Shown here in pieces: positions 32,052-38,973 of a stretch of 49,081 nucleotides of DNA. Position numbers and translations under genes: made by a program. Under the pieces are notes generated by a model. That model saw nothing but the letters and a program-made list of their open reading frames with translations, was not told where the DNA came from and ran no database searches. This DNA is from a virus: positions 1 through 49,081 of IMG/VR virus record IMGVR_UViG_3300033997_000029; one strand, given 5' to 3'. Each line of letters opens with the position of its first letter. Position 1 is the first letter of the stretch.

Positions 32052-32439
32052 CGGGCTGAAAGCGTGTTTGGCTAGCTCCGATCCTTGGCCGCCTACGCTC
32101 CCTGAGTTCCGCTCCCGCTGTCTCGGCATTCCCTCGCTGCAAGAGGTAAAGCTAGAGATTCACAGCGGCCAGCGTAGCCCGTTTACGATCATGGTTTGGC
32201 AGCAGATCGATGGCTACCTGTTTAAGCAGTCATCGGCGGACAAGTCGGATCGGATGCTGCGGGACGCTTATGAGCTGGCTAGGGAGATGGTGATGCGAGG
32301 CCAGCCGTTGCCCGAGGTTCCAGAAGCAGCCATTGCCCATGCTGAGCCTGAGTTTAAGCCAGCAAGCAAGGAATCGGCCGAGGCAGCGCTTGCTGAGCTT
32401 GGATCATTGTTCCGTGTTCGTGACCAAAGTGTTCCATAA
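31900..32439 (+). CDS. Replication protein P-like helicase loader
   Basis: 179 residues from ATG 31900 (GGAG upstream); ATG 31915 is an alternative. METLWLRLSEIYGHKWTSAYG and WAKGLGGLTAAQVGNGLKACLASSDPWPPTLPEFRSRCLG match the lambda P-like N-terminal family that loads the host DnaB helicase. It overlaps the preceding gene by 152 bases in another frame, much longer than the usual O-P overlap. No helicase or polymerase gene is present in the window, so the phage depends on the host replisome. Confidence 0.7.
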   Translation: MATKTMETLWLRLSEIYGHKWTSAYGTDATSSAGQTWAKGLGGLTAAQVGNGLKACLASSDPWPPTLPEFRSRCLGIPSLQEVKLEIHSGQRSPFTIMVWQQIDGYLFKQSSADKSDRMLRDAYELAREMVMRGQPLPEVPEAAIAHAEPEFKPASKESAEAALAELGSLFRVRDQSVP

Positions 32440-32474
32440 GTGATATTGATCGGATCAAGATACAAGCGTAATTT
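32431..32474 (+). promoter_or_regulatory. Family promoter downstream of P-like gene
   Basis: GTTCCA (32431-32436), 9 bases ending TGATA, TTGATC (32446-32451), 17 bases, TAATTT (32469-32474). The -35 block is part of the palindrome TTGATCGGATCAA. It lies across the stop codon of the P-like gene, with 77 bases to the next start. Confidence 0.65.
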
Positions 32475-32551
32475 GAACTCAACGGCGCACCCAAGCCAGT
32501 AGATCAGGCAAAGGTGCAGAAGATGATTGATGAATTGGGAGAGGCTTTTAA

Positions 32552-32755
32552 GTGGCAATGAGCAAAGCTGAGACGATCCGACTCCTTCACAGTGAGGGAT
32601 GCAGCGTAAGTGAGATTGCGTTGGCGGTCGGATACAAGGAAAAGGTCATCAAGGTCCGTCTAGCTAGGCCGAGGCCGCTGGCAAAAGATCGACTCCTATG
32701 GGCATTCAACGGCTGGCGAGGCTGGCCGATCAGCGATAAGGTGGTGTCATTGTGA
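32552..32755 (+). CDS. Small helix-turn-helix protein
   Basis: 67 residues from GTG 32552, with GGGAGAGG 7 bases upstream; an ATG follows at 32558. Helix-turn-helix in SKAETIRLLHSEGCSVSEIALAVGYKEKVIKVRLAR, of the type in sigma-like and resolvase-like regulators. Possibly a regulator of the nin-like region. Its stop overlaps the next GTG start. Confidence 0.55.
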   Translation: MAMSKAETIRLLHSEGCSVSEIALAVGYKEKVIKVRLARPRPLAKDRLLWAFNGWRGWPISDKVVSL

Positions 32756-32937
32756 ACACAGACACGAAAGCAGTAGCCCGCGAGCTAGTAGCCTGGTTTA
32801 CCAGCGGAAATAGCGTGCCGGTGGATGTTCGGCAGACGGCTAAGGTGAGCGGAGAGCGGATCGTGGCGGATGCAGCGCGTCTCCATCGTTACATCCATGA
32901 AGATGATCGTTCTACTGACGATGTTGATAGGATTTGA
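32752..32937 (+). CDS. Small hypothetical protein
   Basis: 61 residues from GTG 32752. Helical start (KAVARELVAWFTSGNSVPVDVRQTAK) and an acidic end. Its last codons carry the -35 region of the next family promoter. Function unknown. Confidence 0.5.
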   Translation: MNTDTKAVARELVAWFTSGNSVPVDVRQTAKVSGERIVADAARLHRYIHEDDRSTDDVDRI

Positions 32938-32952
32938 GTAAATCCGTAATCT
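32909..32952 (+). promoter_or_regulatory. Family promoter, near-consensus
   Basis: GTTCTA (32909-32914), 9 bases ending CGATG, TTGATA (32924-32929), 17 bases, TAATCT (32947-32952), then AG. The spacer contains the dyad GGATTT-GAGT-AAATCC. 30 bases before the start at 32983. Confidence 0.7.
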
Positions 32953-32982
32953 AGACCTACACCAACGAACTGAGACGCAGCC

Positions 32983-33207
32983 ATGAACACCAGCCACCTT
33001 GACGCTATTCTTTCCCGCCTGAGCAATGAGCGCGTACGGCTGAGCCAGTCTACTAACCCCAAGGAAATTGAGATGCGCAAGGTGTGGGTTGCGGGCGTCG
33101 AGCAGGAATTGGCAGACGAATACAAATTCCTCGACATCAAGCCGCAGGCAATGGCTGATGTTCTTTCTGAAATTTCCGATGATGAACTGCTTTTGGAGCT
33201 GATGTAA
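32983..33207 (+). CDS. Small hypothetical protein
   Basis: 74 residues, helical and acidic (LSNERVRLSQSTNPKEIEMRKVWVAGVEQELADEYKFL), ending DELLLELM. First gene after a near-consensus family promoter. Function unknown. Confidence 0.55.
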   Translation: MNTSHLDAILSRLSNERVRLSQSTNPKEIEMRKVWVAGVEQELADEYKFLDIKPQAMADVLSEISDDELLLELM

Positions 33208-33563
33208 TGGATATTAAGACTGAAGCCCGACATTTTCTTGCTCGCGCTTATGCGGAGTATGGCGACGATGATTCAGCAGATAAGATTTTGAACGGCCCAT
33301 ATGAGAAGTCGATGTACTTTCCACTAGCGGCAATTGAGGCCGCTATCAAATCAGAAAGATCAAAGCGCGATGTAGACTCTTGCGTTAAAGACTTTGTTGA
33401 TAAGAATCAATGGATTGCGCATCTATGTGAAGAGGAAAAGAAGGGTCACGGAAAGTTTAACATTGTTACTGTTGTGGCAAAGGATTTAGCTCCTAAGCTT
33501 GCGATCCTTGAGAAAGGATTTCAAAAACACATGCGCAAGCCTGGAGTTAAAAGAGATGAGTAA
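33207..33563 (+). CDS. Hypothetical protein
   Basis: 118 residues, mixed charge. Start overlaps the previous TAA (TAATG). Helical segments AARHFLARAYAEYGDDDSADKIL-like and EKGFQKHMRKPGVKRDE at the end. No family recognised. Confidence 0.55.
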   Translation: MDIKTEARHFLARAYAEYGDDDSADKILNGPYEKSMYFPLAAIEAAIKSERSKRDVDSCVKDFVDKNQWIAHLCEEEKKGHGKFNIVTVVAKDLAPKLAILEKGFQKHMRKPGVKRDE

Positions 33564-33777
33564 GCCGAATTGGTCTAGCGCCCCTGATTGGGCAAGCTGG
33601 CTTGTTCACTGCCTAGTTAATTGCGATTGGAAGTGGTGGGAAAACGAGCCGATCTTTTGCGAGGATTGTGGTGATTGGCATGAGCAATTCGGTCAGGACG
33701 GGCGGAGTGAAGAGGCTGCGCCAAGTTCTAAGAAAGATCATTTTTGGGGAATAGAGGCTAGACCATTGCCTTTCTAA
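33556..33777 (+). CDS. Trp-rich small protein (APDWAxWL family), copy 2
   Basis: 73 residues from ATG 33556, with AAGAG just upstream. Paralog of the gene at 29176: NWSSAPDWASWLVHCLVNCD and WKWWENEP. This copy also has a CEDC motif that could bind zinc. Function unknown. Confidence 0.55.
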   Translation: MSKPNWSSAPDWASWLVHCLVNCDWKWWENEPIFCEDCGDWHEQFGQDGRSEEAAPSSKKDHFWGIEARPLPF

Positions 33778-33786
33778 GGAAGATTT

Positions 33787-33984
33787 ATGAAAAAGGCTTA
33801 CTACAAAGCATTAAGCATCAGCTACACACATCTTGCGCTTTCTCATTCTTTTAACGTTAAGGCTTTGGAGATGGTTGGAGATTCTGATAACGCTCAGTTC
33901 TATGATCGGCTGGCCATTGAAGCAGAGGCTCGTTCAGAAATGTACCTGAAAAAATCAGAGGAACTACCTGACTTGCAGGATTGA
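33787..33984 (+). CDS. Small helical hypothetical protein
   Basis: 65 residues, helical, with AALSISYTHLALSHSFN-like and AQFYDRLAIEAEARSEMYLKK stretches. AAGGAAG precedes the start. Followed directly by a family promoter. Function unknown. Confidence 0.5.
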   Translation: MKKAYYKALSISYTHLALSHSFNVKALEMVGDSDNAQFYDRLAIEAEARSEMYLKKSEELPDLQD

Positions 33985-33986
33985 GC

Positions 33987-34030
33987 GTTCTACCGGTGAT
34001 GTTGATCGACTGATAGGATAGAGGCAATCT
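33987..34030 (+). promoter_or_regulatory. Family promoter before nin-like block
   Basis: GTTCTA (33987-33992), 9 bases ending TGATG, TTGATC (34002-34007), 17 bases, CAATCT (34025-34030), then AG. 35 bases before the start at 34066. It begins 3 bases after the preceding stop codon. Confidence 0.65.
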
Positions 34031-34065
34031 AGCCACATCGGGCAACGGCCTAACGGAGAGATGAG

Positions 34066-34248
34066 ATGAATAGCCGCGAAGTTGTTATGCAATATTCTCA
34101 GATTCTTGCTGAGTTTCATGAGGCTTGTAGAAAGGCGGCTATCAAGCATGACCGCGCGATGAGGATTCATAATGTTGTCGGAATTGTTTTGCGAGTAGCG
34201 TTCATCTTCTCGGTTGCGATGGCTGTTATTCCCAAGATTTTTTGCTAA
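34066..34248 (+). CDS. Small membrane protein
   Basis: 60 residues; helical N-terminal half, then one membrane helix (IVLRVAFIFSVAMAVIP). GGAGAG precedes the ATG. First gene after a family promoter. Function unknown. Confidence 0.5.
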   Translation: MNSREVVMQYSQILAEFHEACRKAAIKHDRAMRIHNVVGIVLRVAFIFSVAMAVIPKIFC

Positions 34249-34261
34249 TTGGAGAGGTGAG

Positions 34262-34465
34262 ATGAGTCGTTCTAACCGCCACGTAGACAGGTACACCGAC
34301 ATTCGCCGCGAGACTCAGGCTGACGTTGAGCGGGCGCAGATGTGGCAGCGTGTGCTGGATCGCAAGGCGCGTAGTCAGCGGATCAAGGAGCGCATCGTGA
34401 CCTGGGCTGTGATCGGGTGCCTTGTCGTTGTGGCTGTTCGATTGTTCTATGTGGGGACGGCATGA
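34262..34465 (+). CDS. Small membrane protein
   Basis: 67 residues from ATG 34262, with GGAGAGG upstream. Very basic N-terminal half and one C-terminal membrane helix (VTWAVIGCLVVVAVRLFYVG). Overlaps the NinB start by 4 bases. Function unknown. Confidence 0.5.
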   Translation: MSRSNRHVDRYTDIRRETQADVERAQMWQRVLDRKARSQRIKERIVTWAVIGCLVVVAVRLFYVGTA

Positions 34466-34839
34466 ACTGGAAAGTTGAAGGCCAGGCCAAGATGACGGAT
34501 GAGCAGCGTAAAATGCTCAACTGCGTCTGTGGCGACCTATCTTCGCAACTGGCTTGGCATGGCAATAGGCTGTCCAAAGATGATTGGCGGCATATGCTTA
34601 GCGGAACTGTTCTTGGATGGCGGATGCTTCCAGGCATTGACACCGGAAACGGTTCGCCTGGGCTTATCTATCTTGGCGGAAGCAGCAAGGACTTAACCAA
34701 GTCTCAAGCTTCGGATGCCATCACTATGGCTATCCAGATTGGCGACCATCCGGATGAGCAGGGATTGCAGTCAAAGCCAGTGCGGTGGTGCCGAACGGCT
34801 CTTATCGGAATGGGGTTCAACCCAAACGATTTTGAATAG
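34462..34839 (+). CDS. ninB: NinB-family recombination protein
   Basis: 125 residues. LSKDDWRHMLSGTVLGWRMLPGIDTGNGSPGLIYLGGSSKDLTKSQASDAITMAIQIG is the core of the NinB (lambda Orf) family, a recombination mediator that binds single-strand DNA and SSB, replacing RecFOR. This anchors the region as nin-like, downstream of replication genes as in lambda. Confidence 0.88.
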   Translation: MNWKVEGQAKMTDEQRKMLNCVCGDLSSQLAWHGNRLSKDDWRHMLSGTVLGWRMLPGIDTGNGSPGLIYLGGSSKDLTKSQASDAITMAIQIGDHPDEQGLQSKPVRWCRTALIGMGFNPNDFE

Positions 34840-34846
34840 GTGAGAT

Positions 34847-35026
34847 ATGCGCTCAGAGGGACGCAATCTTGACATTTGGAACGACAGCCCGGAACGGATG
34901 CTAGAGCGCGCCATTGCTCAGTTAGAGGTGGCAAAGGTTGATCCTAGCTTCTACGGGGTTGTCAAAAATGATAGAATCGAGCATTACACAAGAGAGGTGG
35001 AGAAGTGGAGAGCGCTGTGTCAGTAG
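34847..35026 (+). CDS. Small hypothetical protein
   Basis: 59 residues. Starts MRSEGRNLDIWNDSPERMLE; helical and charged. GGTGAG precedes the ATG. Overlaps the next gene by 22 bases. Function unknown. Confidence 0.5.
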   Translation: MRSEGRNLDIWNDSPERMLERAIAQLEVAKVDPSFYGVVKNDRIEHYTREVEKWRALCQ

Positions 35027-35199
35027 ATTTCAAGATTCCCAAGATTGGCTCCAAATATTCCATCATCATGAATGAGGGAACGTCTCAGGCGCTTATGGGG
35101 ATGCTGTACCGAAACCCGTATGAGGATGAGATTGAACGCCAGGCTTTTGACTATGGGTTCCAGAGTGGCAGCTATCACAAAGAGAAGGTGATGGGATGA
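35005..35199 (+). CDS. Small hypothetical protein
   Basis: 64 residues from GTG 35005, with GAGAGG upstream. FKIPKIGSKYSIIMNEGTSQALMGMLYRNPYEDEIE, then an AFDYGFQSGSYHKEK ending. Overlaps the next start by ATGGGATGA. Function unknown. Confidence 0.5.
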   Translation: MESAVSVDFKIPKIGSKYSIIMNEGTSQALMGMLYRNPYEDEIERQAFDYGFQSGSYHKEKVMG

Positions 35200-35336
35200 T
35201 TCGTGAAATACTTATCCTGCTGTATGTGGTTATCGCGTTCGTAGTCGTTTCTTGGCTGACCGATGCTCCATCTTGGGCTGCGATGATTGCTGCCCTGATC
35301 GCAGGTATGTGGGCTGATTTGCGAATTCAGCGATGA
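35196..35336 (+). CDS. Very small membrane protein
   Basis: 46 residues, almost entirely hydrophobic with two helices (EILILLYVVIAFVVVSWL and AAMIAALIAGMWA). Start and stop overlap both neighbours by 4 bases. Function unknown. Confidence 0.5.
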   Translation: MIREILILLYVVIAFVVVSWLTDAPSWAAMIAALIAGMWADLRIQR

Positions 35337-35701
35337 AGCGAGGTCGATCCACTAGCGCGCCAACAAAGAACGAGGCTGCACGGATCGTAGCGAGCAAGGA
35401 AGGCCCATGTATGGCCTGCGAGGTTAGGCGCGAGAGCGGTCTATCTAGCTGCGATGAAGAGGGATGCGATTACCAGCACATGAAGTCTGGAAACATCCGG
35501 ATGGGACACATGTACGGTTACGCTCTTTGTGCATGGCACCATCGGCGCGTCCCTCTGGAAGGCATGACGCCAAAGGAAATGGTTGCGGAGTATGGGCCAA
35601 GCCTGCTGGATGGCGGTAAGGCGTTCGCTAGAGAATATGGCAGTGAACAGGAATTGTGGGAACGACAGAATCAACTACTAGGAGATGGATATGGGCGATG
35701 A
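35333..35701 (+). CDS. Ref-like RecA-dependent nuclease (HNH superfamily)
   Basis: 122 residues. CMACEVRRESGLSSCDEEGC, then QHM and RMGHMYGYALCAWHHRRVPLEG, then YGPSLLDGGKAFAREYGSEQELW. Cysteine spacing and the HHR near the end match the phage P1 Ref / RecA-dependent nuclease family that cuts DNA at RecA-bound D-loops. Its position after NinB supports a recombination role. Confidence 0.75.
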   Translation: MKRGRSTSAPTKNEAARIVASKEGPCMACEVRRESGLSSCDEEGCDYQHMKSGNIRMGHMYGYALCAWHHRRVPLEGMTPKEMVAEYGPSLLDGGKAFAREYGSEQELWERQNQLLGDGYGR

Positions 35702-35858
35702 GAAGATTGGATATGTTGTTGGGGTCCGGTTGGATAGCGGCCATTTGAACGTAGAGTTCAATGCGCGCCCCGGCTTGACGGATGATGAAGCTTTCGACTT
35801 GGCAATCACCACTATTGAGCATGAGCTTAATTACGCCAAGCTGGACTATGTAGAGTGA
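35691..35858 (+). CDS. Small acidic hypothetical protein
   Basis: 55 residues, acidic, with beta then helix layout (IGYVVGVRLDSGHLNVEFNA, then TDDEAFDLAITTIEHEL). GGAG precedes the ATG. Function unknown. Confidence 0.5.
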   Translation: MGDEKIGYVVGVRLDSGHLNVEFNARPGLTDDEAFDLAITTIEHELNYAKLDYVE

Positions 35859-36019
35859 CCCCTAAAGAGCAAGCCTACCAAGCTGGAACCTGGGCTAGGG
35901 AGTCAGGCCGAGGAATCGACAGCAGGCCAACTTACGGGCCGACAGAAGAATGCGCCGAGCTTCGCAAAGAGTGGGAGCGCGGGTGGAAGGATGAGGATGC
36001 TAGGAGGAAGCGGAAGTGA
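35855..36019 (+). CDS. Ribosome modulation factor (RMF)-like small protein
   Basis: 54 residues from GTG 35855. The pattern QAYQAGTWARESGR ... EECAELRKEWERGWKDEDAR resembles RMF-fold proteins common in phages (A..G..A...G, then R..W..GW.D). A ribosome or other host target is inferred from the fold only. Overlaps both neighbours by 4 bases. Confidence 0.5.
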   Translation: MTPKEQAYQAGTWARESGRGIDSRPTYGPTEECAELRKEWERGWKDEDARRKRK

Positions 36020-36216
36020 TCGAGTGGATTAAGATTGAAGATGGATGCAAACTGCCAAAACCTCACACTTCAATCCTTATTGCGCATGGGAATTTATGGG
36101 AGGAGGGCTATTTTGACGGTCGGCAATTTGGGGTATATTGCCCTGATGACGGTGACATTTGCCACGCCGACAAGGCAACCCACTGGGCGGAAGTGAATAC
36201 ACCTGATGGCAACTAA
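36016..36216 (+). CDS. DUF551-like small protein, copy 1
   Basis: 66 residues from GTG 36016. IEWIKIEDGCKLPKPHTSILIAHG, then GYFDGRQFGV and ATHWAEV, the DUF551 pattern seen in many phages (W.....P..LV...GY.D....THW). A second member is at 36982-37221. Function unknown. Confidence 0.55.
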   Translation: MIEWIKIEDGCKLPKPHTSILIAHGNLWEEGYFDGRQFGVYCPDDGDICHADKATHWAEVNTPDGN

Positions 36217-36532
36217 GTCACCTACGACCCGCAGCCTAGAGCTACTCCGATCACGCGGATACACCGTGGCAGTGGTTGAGCGGTCATCAAACTTCCGTGG
36301 AGTGTTCCGCCGCCATGACTTGTGGAACATCGGCGACCTTCTGGCAATCCGTCGAGATGAAATCATGCTAGTCCAGGTTACTAGCGCTCCGAATGTCTCA
36401 GCCAGAATCAAAAAGATCGCAGAAAGTGAGCATATCGGTGCAATTCGTGAGTCGGGTATGCTAGTTTATGTCCACGGATGGGGGCGCAAGGCCAATGGCC
36501 GCTACGAGTGCAGAGAGGTGGATTTGTCGTGA
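36206..36532 (+). CDS. PDDEXK-like nuclease-fold protein
   Basis: 108 residues. GYTVAVVERSSNFRGVFRRHDLWNIGDLLAIRRDEIMLVQVTS, then HGWGRKANGRYECREVDL. The D...D.L....I.LVQVTS layout resembles a small PD-(D/E)xK core in which Gln replaces the usual Glu/Asp. Possibly a resolvase-like protein in the recombination block; activity uncertain. Confidence 0.5.
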   Translation: MATKSPTTRSLELLRSRGYTVAVVERSSNFRGVFRRHDLWNIGDLLAIRRDEIMLVQVTSAPNVSARIKKIAESEHIGAIRESGMLVYVHGWGRKANGRYECREVDLS

Positions 36533-36801
36533 ATAACGTAGATGAAACGCTGCGGCAGAGAGGATCACGCTATGGCAGCTATTCGCATGTTTCGGCGCTG
36601 ACTGTGGAGCTTTTTGGTGCGCTGAGTGAAAAAATGGAGGGCCGACAGGAGTTTGAGCCTTACCATATCGAAGCCCTGCATATGATCTGCAACAAAATGG
36701 CACGGGCAGTGTGCGGTGATCCGATGTATGCCGATAACTGGCATGACATTGGTGGCTATGCCAAGTTGGTCGAGAATGAAATCGAAGCAGCAAAGGTTTA
36801 G
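36529..36801 (+). CDS. DUF6378-like phage protein
   Basis: 90 residues from GTG 36529. TLRQRGSRYGSYSHVSALTVEL and EALHMICNKMARAVCGDPMYADNWHDIGGYAKLVE match a widespread phage family with a conserved all-alpha core resembling MazG-like nucleotide-binding proteins. Catalysis unproven. Confidence 0.65.
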   Translation: MNNVDETLRQRGSRYGSYSHVSALTVELFGALSEKMEGRQEFEPYHIEALHMICNKMARAVCGDPMYADNWHDIGGYAKLVENEIEAAKV

Positions 36802-36985
36802 CCAATACACAGACGATCAACTAAGGATCGTCATGGTTCTGGACCGAGAGCTAGCAAACGAGATTTTCAGCCTACACCGCCAAGGGTACGACATGAGCGA
36901 GGTGCTACATGAGGCCCGCTGGTTCAAGGAAGAAGCTGAGATGATGAAGAAAGAACTTCAACGACGAAAGAGGGGCAAGAGATGA
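36776..36985 (+). CDS. Small helical hypothetical protein
   Basis: 69 residues from ATG 36776 (weak ribosome binding site, overlaps upstream gene by 26 bases; a later start is possible). Helical and charged (RQGYDMSEVLHEARWFKEEAEMMKKELQRRKRGKR). Function unknown. Confidence 0.45.
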   Translation: MKSKQQRFSQYTDDQLRIVMVLDRELANEIFSLHRQGYDMSEVLHEARWFKEEAEMMKKELQRRKRGKR

Positions 36986-37221
36986 GTTGGGAGCCGATTG
37001 AGACAGCGCCTAAGAATGAAAGCGTCTTAGTTTTTGCTAGTAATCAGCAGTTTGTTGCATGGCTTCAGGATGACGCTACTGATCCGTACTTTGAACATGG
37101 GGATAGCGAGTCTATGTTTAATGGACTGTGGTGTGTGACTGATAACAAGCTTGGTCCGTTTGCCCTTCGCGGCTCCCGGCCAACGCACTGGATGCCGCTT
37201 CCGGCACCGCCTACTATCTAA
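36982..37221 (+). CDS. DUF551-like small protein, copy 2
   Basis: 79 residues with the classic ends of the family: MSWEPIETAPKNESVLVF at the start and RPTHWMPLPAPP at the end. Paralogous in type to 36016-36216. Function unknown; start overlaps previous stop by 4 bases. Confidence 0.6.
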   Translation: MSWEPIETAPKNESVLVFASNQQFVAWLQDDATDPYFEHGDSESMFNGLWCVTDNKLGPFALRGSRPTHWMPLPAPPTI

Positions 37222-37230
37222 GAGGGAAAT

Positions 37231-37680
37231 ATGACCCACACCAACGCAACCACGCTTCGCAACGCGCTTGCCGCAGCTATCAAGAACCACGTAACCACAA
37301 ATGGCCTGAAGGCTAAGGATGCCGCAGAGGCCGCAGGCGTGCAGTACAGCCGCATCAGCCAAATCCTGCGAGGCGACGTAGCCAAGATTAGCTCCGATGC
37401 CCTAGTAAACGTGCTGGGCGGATTCGGCTACCGGCTGACTGGCATCACCGGCTCGGGCAATGGCACTAAGATTGTGCTGAGTCTCGATAAGGCTGAGTGC
37501 AAGGTTCTGCCAGAGATTGAATCACCCGATTTCCCGAGGAATGAAGTTGAAGAAGGAAAGCCGTTCCCCATCGAGGTAGGCCATGTGGTTGATGGCGAGG
37601 CTGTCCCCGATTCGGTCGTTATGTCGGATGAGCTTGAGTCCGACCCCGACGCAGGCCGAGTGGTGAGCGACGATGAGTAA
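37231..37680 (+). CDS. XRE-family helix-turn-helix regulator
   Basis: 149 residues. Residues 10-72 carry an XRE-type helix-turn-helix (AIKNHVTTNGLKAKDAAEAAGVQYSRISQILRGDVAKISSDALVNVLGGFGYRL), as in HigA-like antitoxins and phage repressors. The C-terminal half is acidic and disordered. No toxin gene adjoins it. Could regulate the early promoter family; evidence is limited to the fold. Confidence 0.7.
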   Translation: MTHTNATTLRNALAAAIKNHVTTNGLKAKDAAEAAGVQYSRISQILRGDVAKISSDALVNVLGGFGYRLTGITGSGNGTKIVLSLDKAECKVLPEIESPDFPRNEVEEGKPFPIEVGHVVDGEAVPDSVVMSDELESDPDAGRVVSDDE

Positions 37681-38080
37681 TGAAGTGATTGGCGAGGCTG
37701 CCAAGGATATTGCCAACGCTGGCATGGTCTGTCTGCAATCACTCTGCCACCGGCTGGCTCGCCAGTCCGGTTGGTGGGATGAGTACGATGCTATGGATGA
37801 AGTTGGCCGTAAGCACTTCATTGCGGGAAAGATTGCGCTAGTGCATTCGGAGGTTTCCGAGGCGCTAGAAGGATTCCGAAAGGGTCTGAATGACGATCAT
37901 CTTCCGGATCGGCCTATGATTGAGGTCGAGTTCGCGGATACGATCATCCGGATTCTTGACCTAGCTGGCGCGCTGAAACTCAATGTTGGCCATGCTATGC
38001 TGGCTAAATTGGAATACAACAAGTCAAGGAAAGATCACACTCTTGAGGCAAGACAGGCTAAAAATGGAAAAAGCCTATAA
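37673..38080 (+). CDS. MazG-like nucleotide pyrophosphohydrolase
   Basis: 135 residues. KIALVHSEVSEALEGFRKGLNDDHLPDRPMIEVEFADTIIRILDLAG carries the ExxE...ExxD metal-binding pattern of MazG-type enzymes. It may hydrolyse NTPs or (p)ppGpp to keep the host metabolically active. The C-terminus runs into an Endo VII-type gene that overlaps by 17 bases. Confidence 0.8.
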   Translation: MSNEVIGEAAKDIANAGMVCLQSLCHRLARQSGWWDEYDAMDEVGRKHFIAGKIALVHSEVSEALEGFRKGLNDDHLPDRPMIEVEFADTIIRILDLAGALKLNVGHAMLAKLEYNKSRKDHTLEARQAKNGKSL

Positions 38081-38606
38081 ACGTCCAAGGGTGAGGCGAG
38101 CTAGGATAAATCTTGATTGTTGCCAAGATTGCCTTGAGAAGCTGGGGGACCATAACTGGTCTCCCAGTATGCGAGGCGAAAAAGGCAATAGACCAAGATA
38201 TATATGTAAGACATGCTGGACGAATAGACAGAAAAAGTATGAGTCTGGAAAATGCAGGATTGAGCTAAATGCTCAAAAGAATGCATTGAGAAAGGAAAGA
38301 GAGAGTAAGTGGACAGACGAGAGAAGGAATGCTGAGAAAAGGCGTAGATACAATTCTTGGCTAAAAAGAAAGTACGGAATATCAATAGATGACTATGAGT
38401 CCATGCTTTCGACTCAAGGCGGTAGTTGTAAAATATGTAAAACTACAGAGCCAAGGGGTAAGGGAACGTTCCATGTAGATCACTGCCATGGAAGCGGAAA
38501 AGTTAGGGCTTTGCTTTGTACTGAGTGCAATATGATGCTTGGCCTTGCCAAAGATAATCGTGATACATTGTTAGCCGCAATAGATTATCTTGATGAGCAC
38601 TCTTAA
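38064..38606 (+). CDS. Recombination endonuclease VII-like (freestanding homing type)
   Basis: 180 residues from ATG 38064. N-terminal CCQDC...CKTC zinc pair, a basic linker, then YGISIDDYESMLSTQGGSCKIC followed by VDHCHGSGKVRALLCTECNMMLGLAKD, the T4 Endo VII zinc-His-Me finger core. AT-richer than MazG. The region from 38607 to 39949 beyond it has no protein gene. Confidence 0.8.
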   Translation: MEKAYKRPRVRRARINLDCCQDCLEKLGDHNWSPSMRGEKGNRPRYICKTCWTNRQKKYESGKCRIELNAQKNALRKERESKWTDERRNAEKRRRYNSWLKRKYGISIDDYESMLSTQGGSCKICKTTEPRGKGTFHVDHCHGSGKVRALLCTECNMMLGLAKDNRDTLLAAIDYLDEHS

Positions 38607-38640
38607 CCAATAATGATCGTTCCACATATGCACCGCTGAG

Positions 38641-38972
38641 TCCTATGCAGCCTATTGCATAGGATTCCAGCAAGAGTAAGATTGGATTCAACAGATGTAG
38701 GCGAGCGCAGCGCCCCGGTAGTCCGGATACCTGCGAAGTCGAGCAGCCGCAGGTCTTGGCTTGACGAAACAACAGCGGCACCTAGAGCGTCGTGTAGCCT
38801 TCGGGCGTCTCCGCAGAGTGATCTAGGCGAGTAGCGACGTAATCGAGGCTGAGGGATGGGGTTGGAGATTTTGGAACCCTAACGCCATCTAGACGGTACA
38901 TGCCGCTAACGTGTATCGTAAAGTGACCCGCCAGTGGCTCTAGATGGCTTAGGGCTGCTGGCGGGGGAGATA
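38641..38972 (+). ncRNA. Large structured non-coding RNA region (ornate RNA candidate)
   Basis: No credible reading frame on either strand. Strong local pairing: 9-bp hairpin 38641-38664; CCGG-TAGT-CCGG 38715-38726; ACCTGCG/CGCAGGT 38729-38754; CCTAGA/TCTAGG 38781-38827 enclosing GCC-TTCG-GGC; and a 16-bp stem with one bulge, 38877-38893 with 38939-38954. CCCGCCAG inside that stem's loop (38927-38934) matches CTGGCGGG outside it (38958-38965), a pseudoknot signature. Large phage RNAs located beside tRNA genes (GOLLD and ROOL classes) are known, so this could be a relative or a new class. Boundaries are approximate. Confidence 0.55.
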
Positions 38973-38973
38973 T

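Noticed and set aside
37231-37680. Lysogeny repressor or toxin-antitoxin antitoxin
   Set aside because: Helix-turn-helix is clear, but no integrase, attachment site or adjacent toxin exists in the window, so a temperate or toxin-antitoxin role is not supported.
38619-38662. Another copy of the GTTCYA promoter family before the RNA region
   Set aside because: GTTCCA is present, but the hexamers at the expected spacings (CGCTGA, GCATAG) do not resemble -35/-10. Left out of the family count.
38641-38664. Hairpin TCCTATGCA/TGCATAGGA as a transcription terminator
   Set aside because: No T tract follows, and it is the first of a long series of stems, so it fits better as part of the structured RNA.
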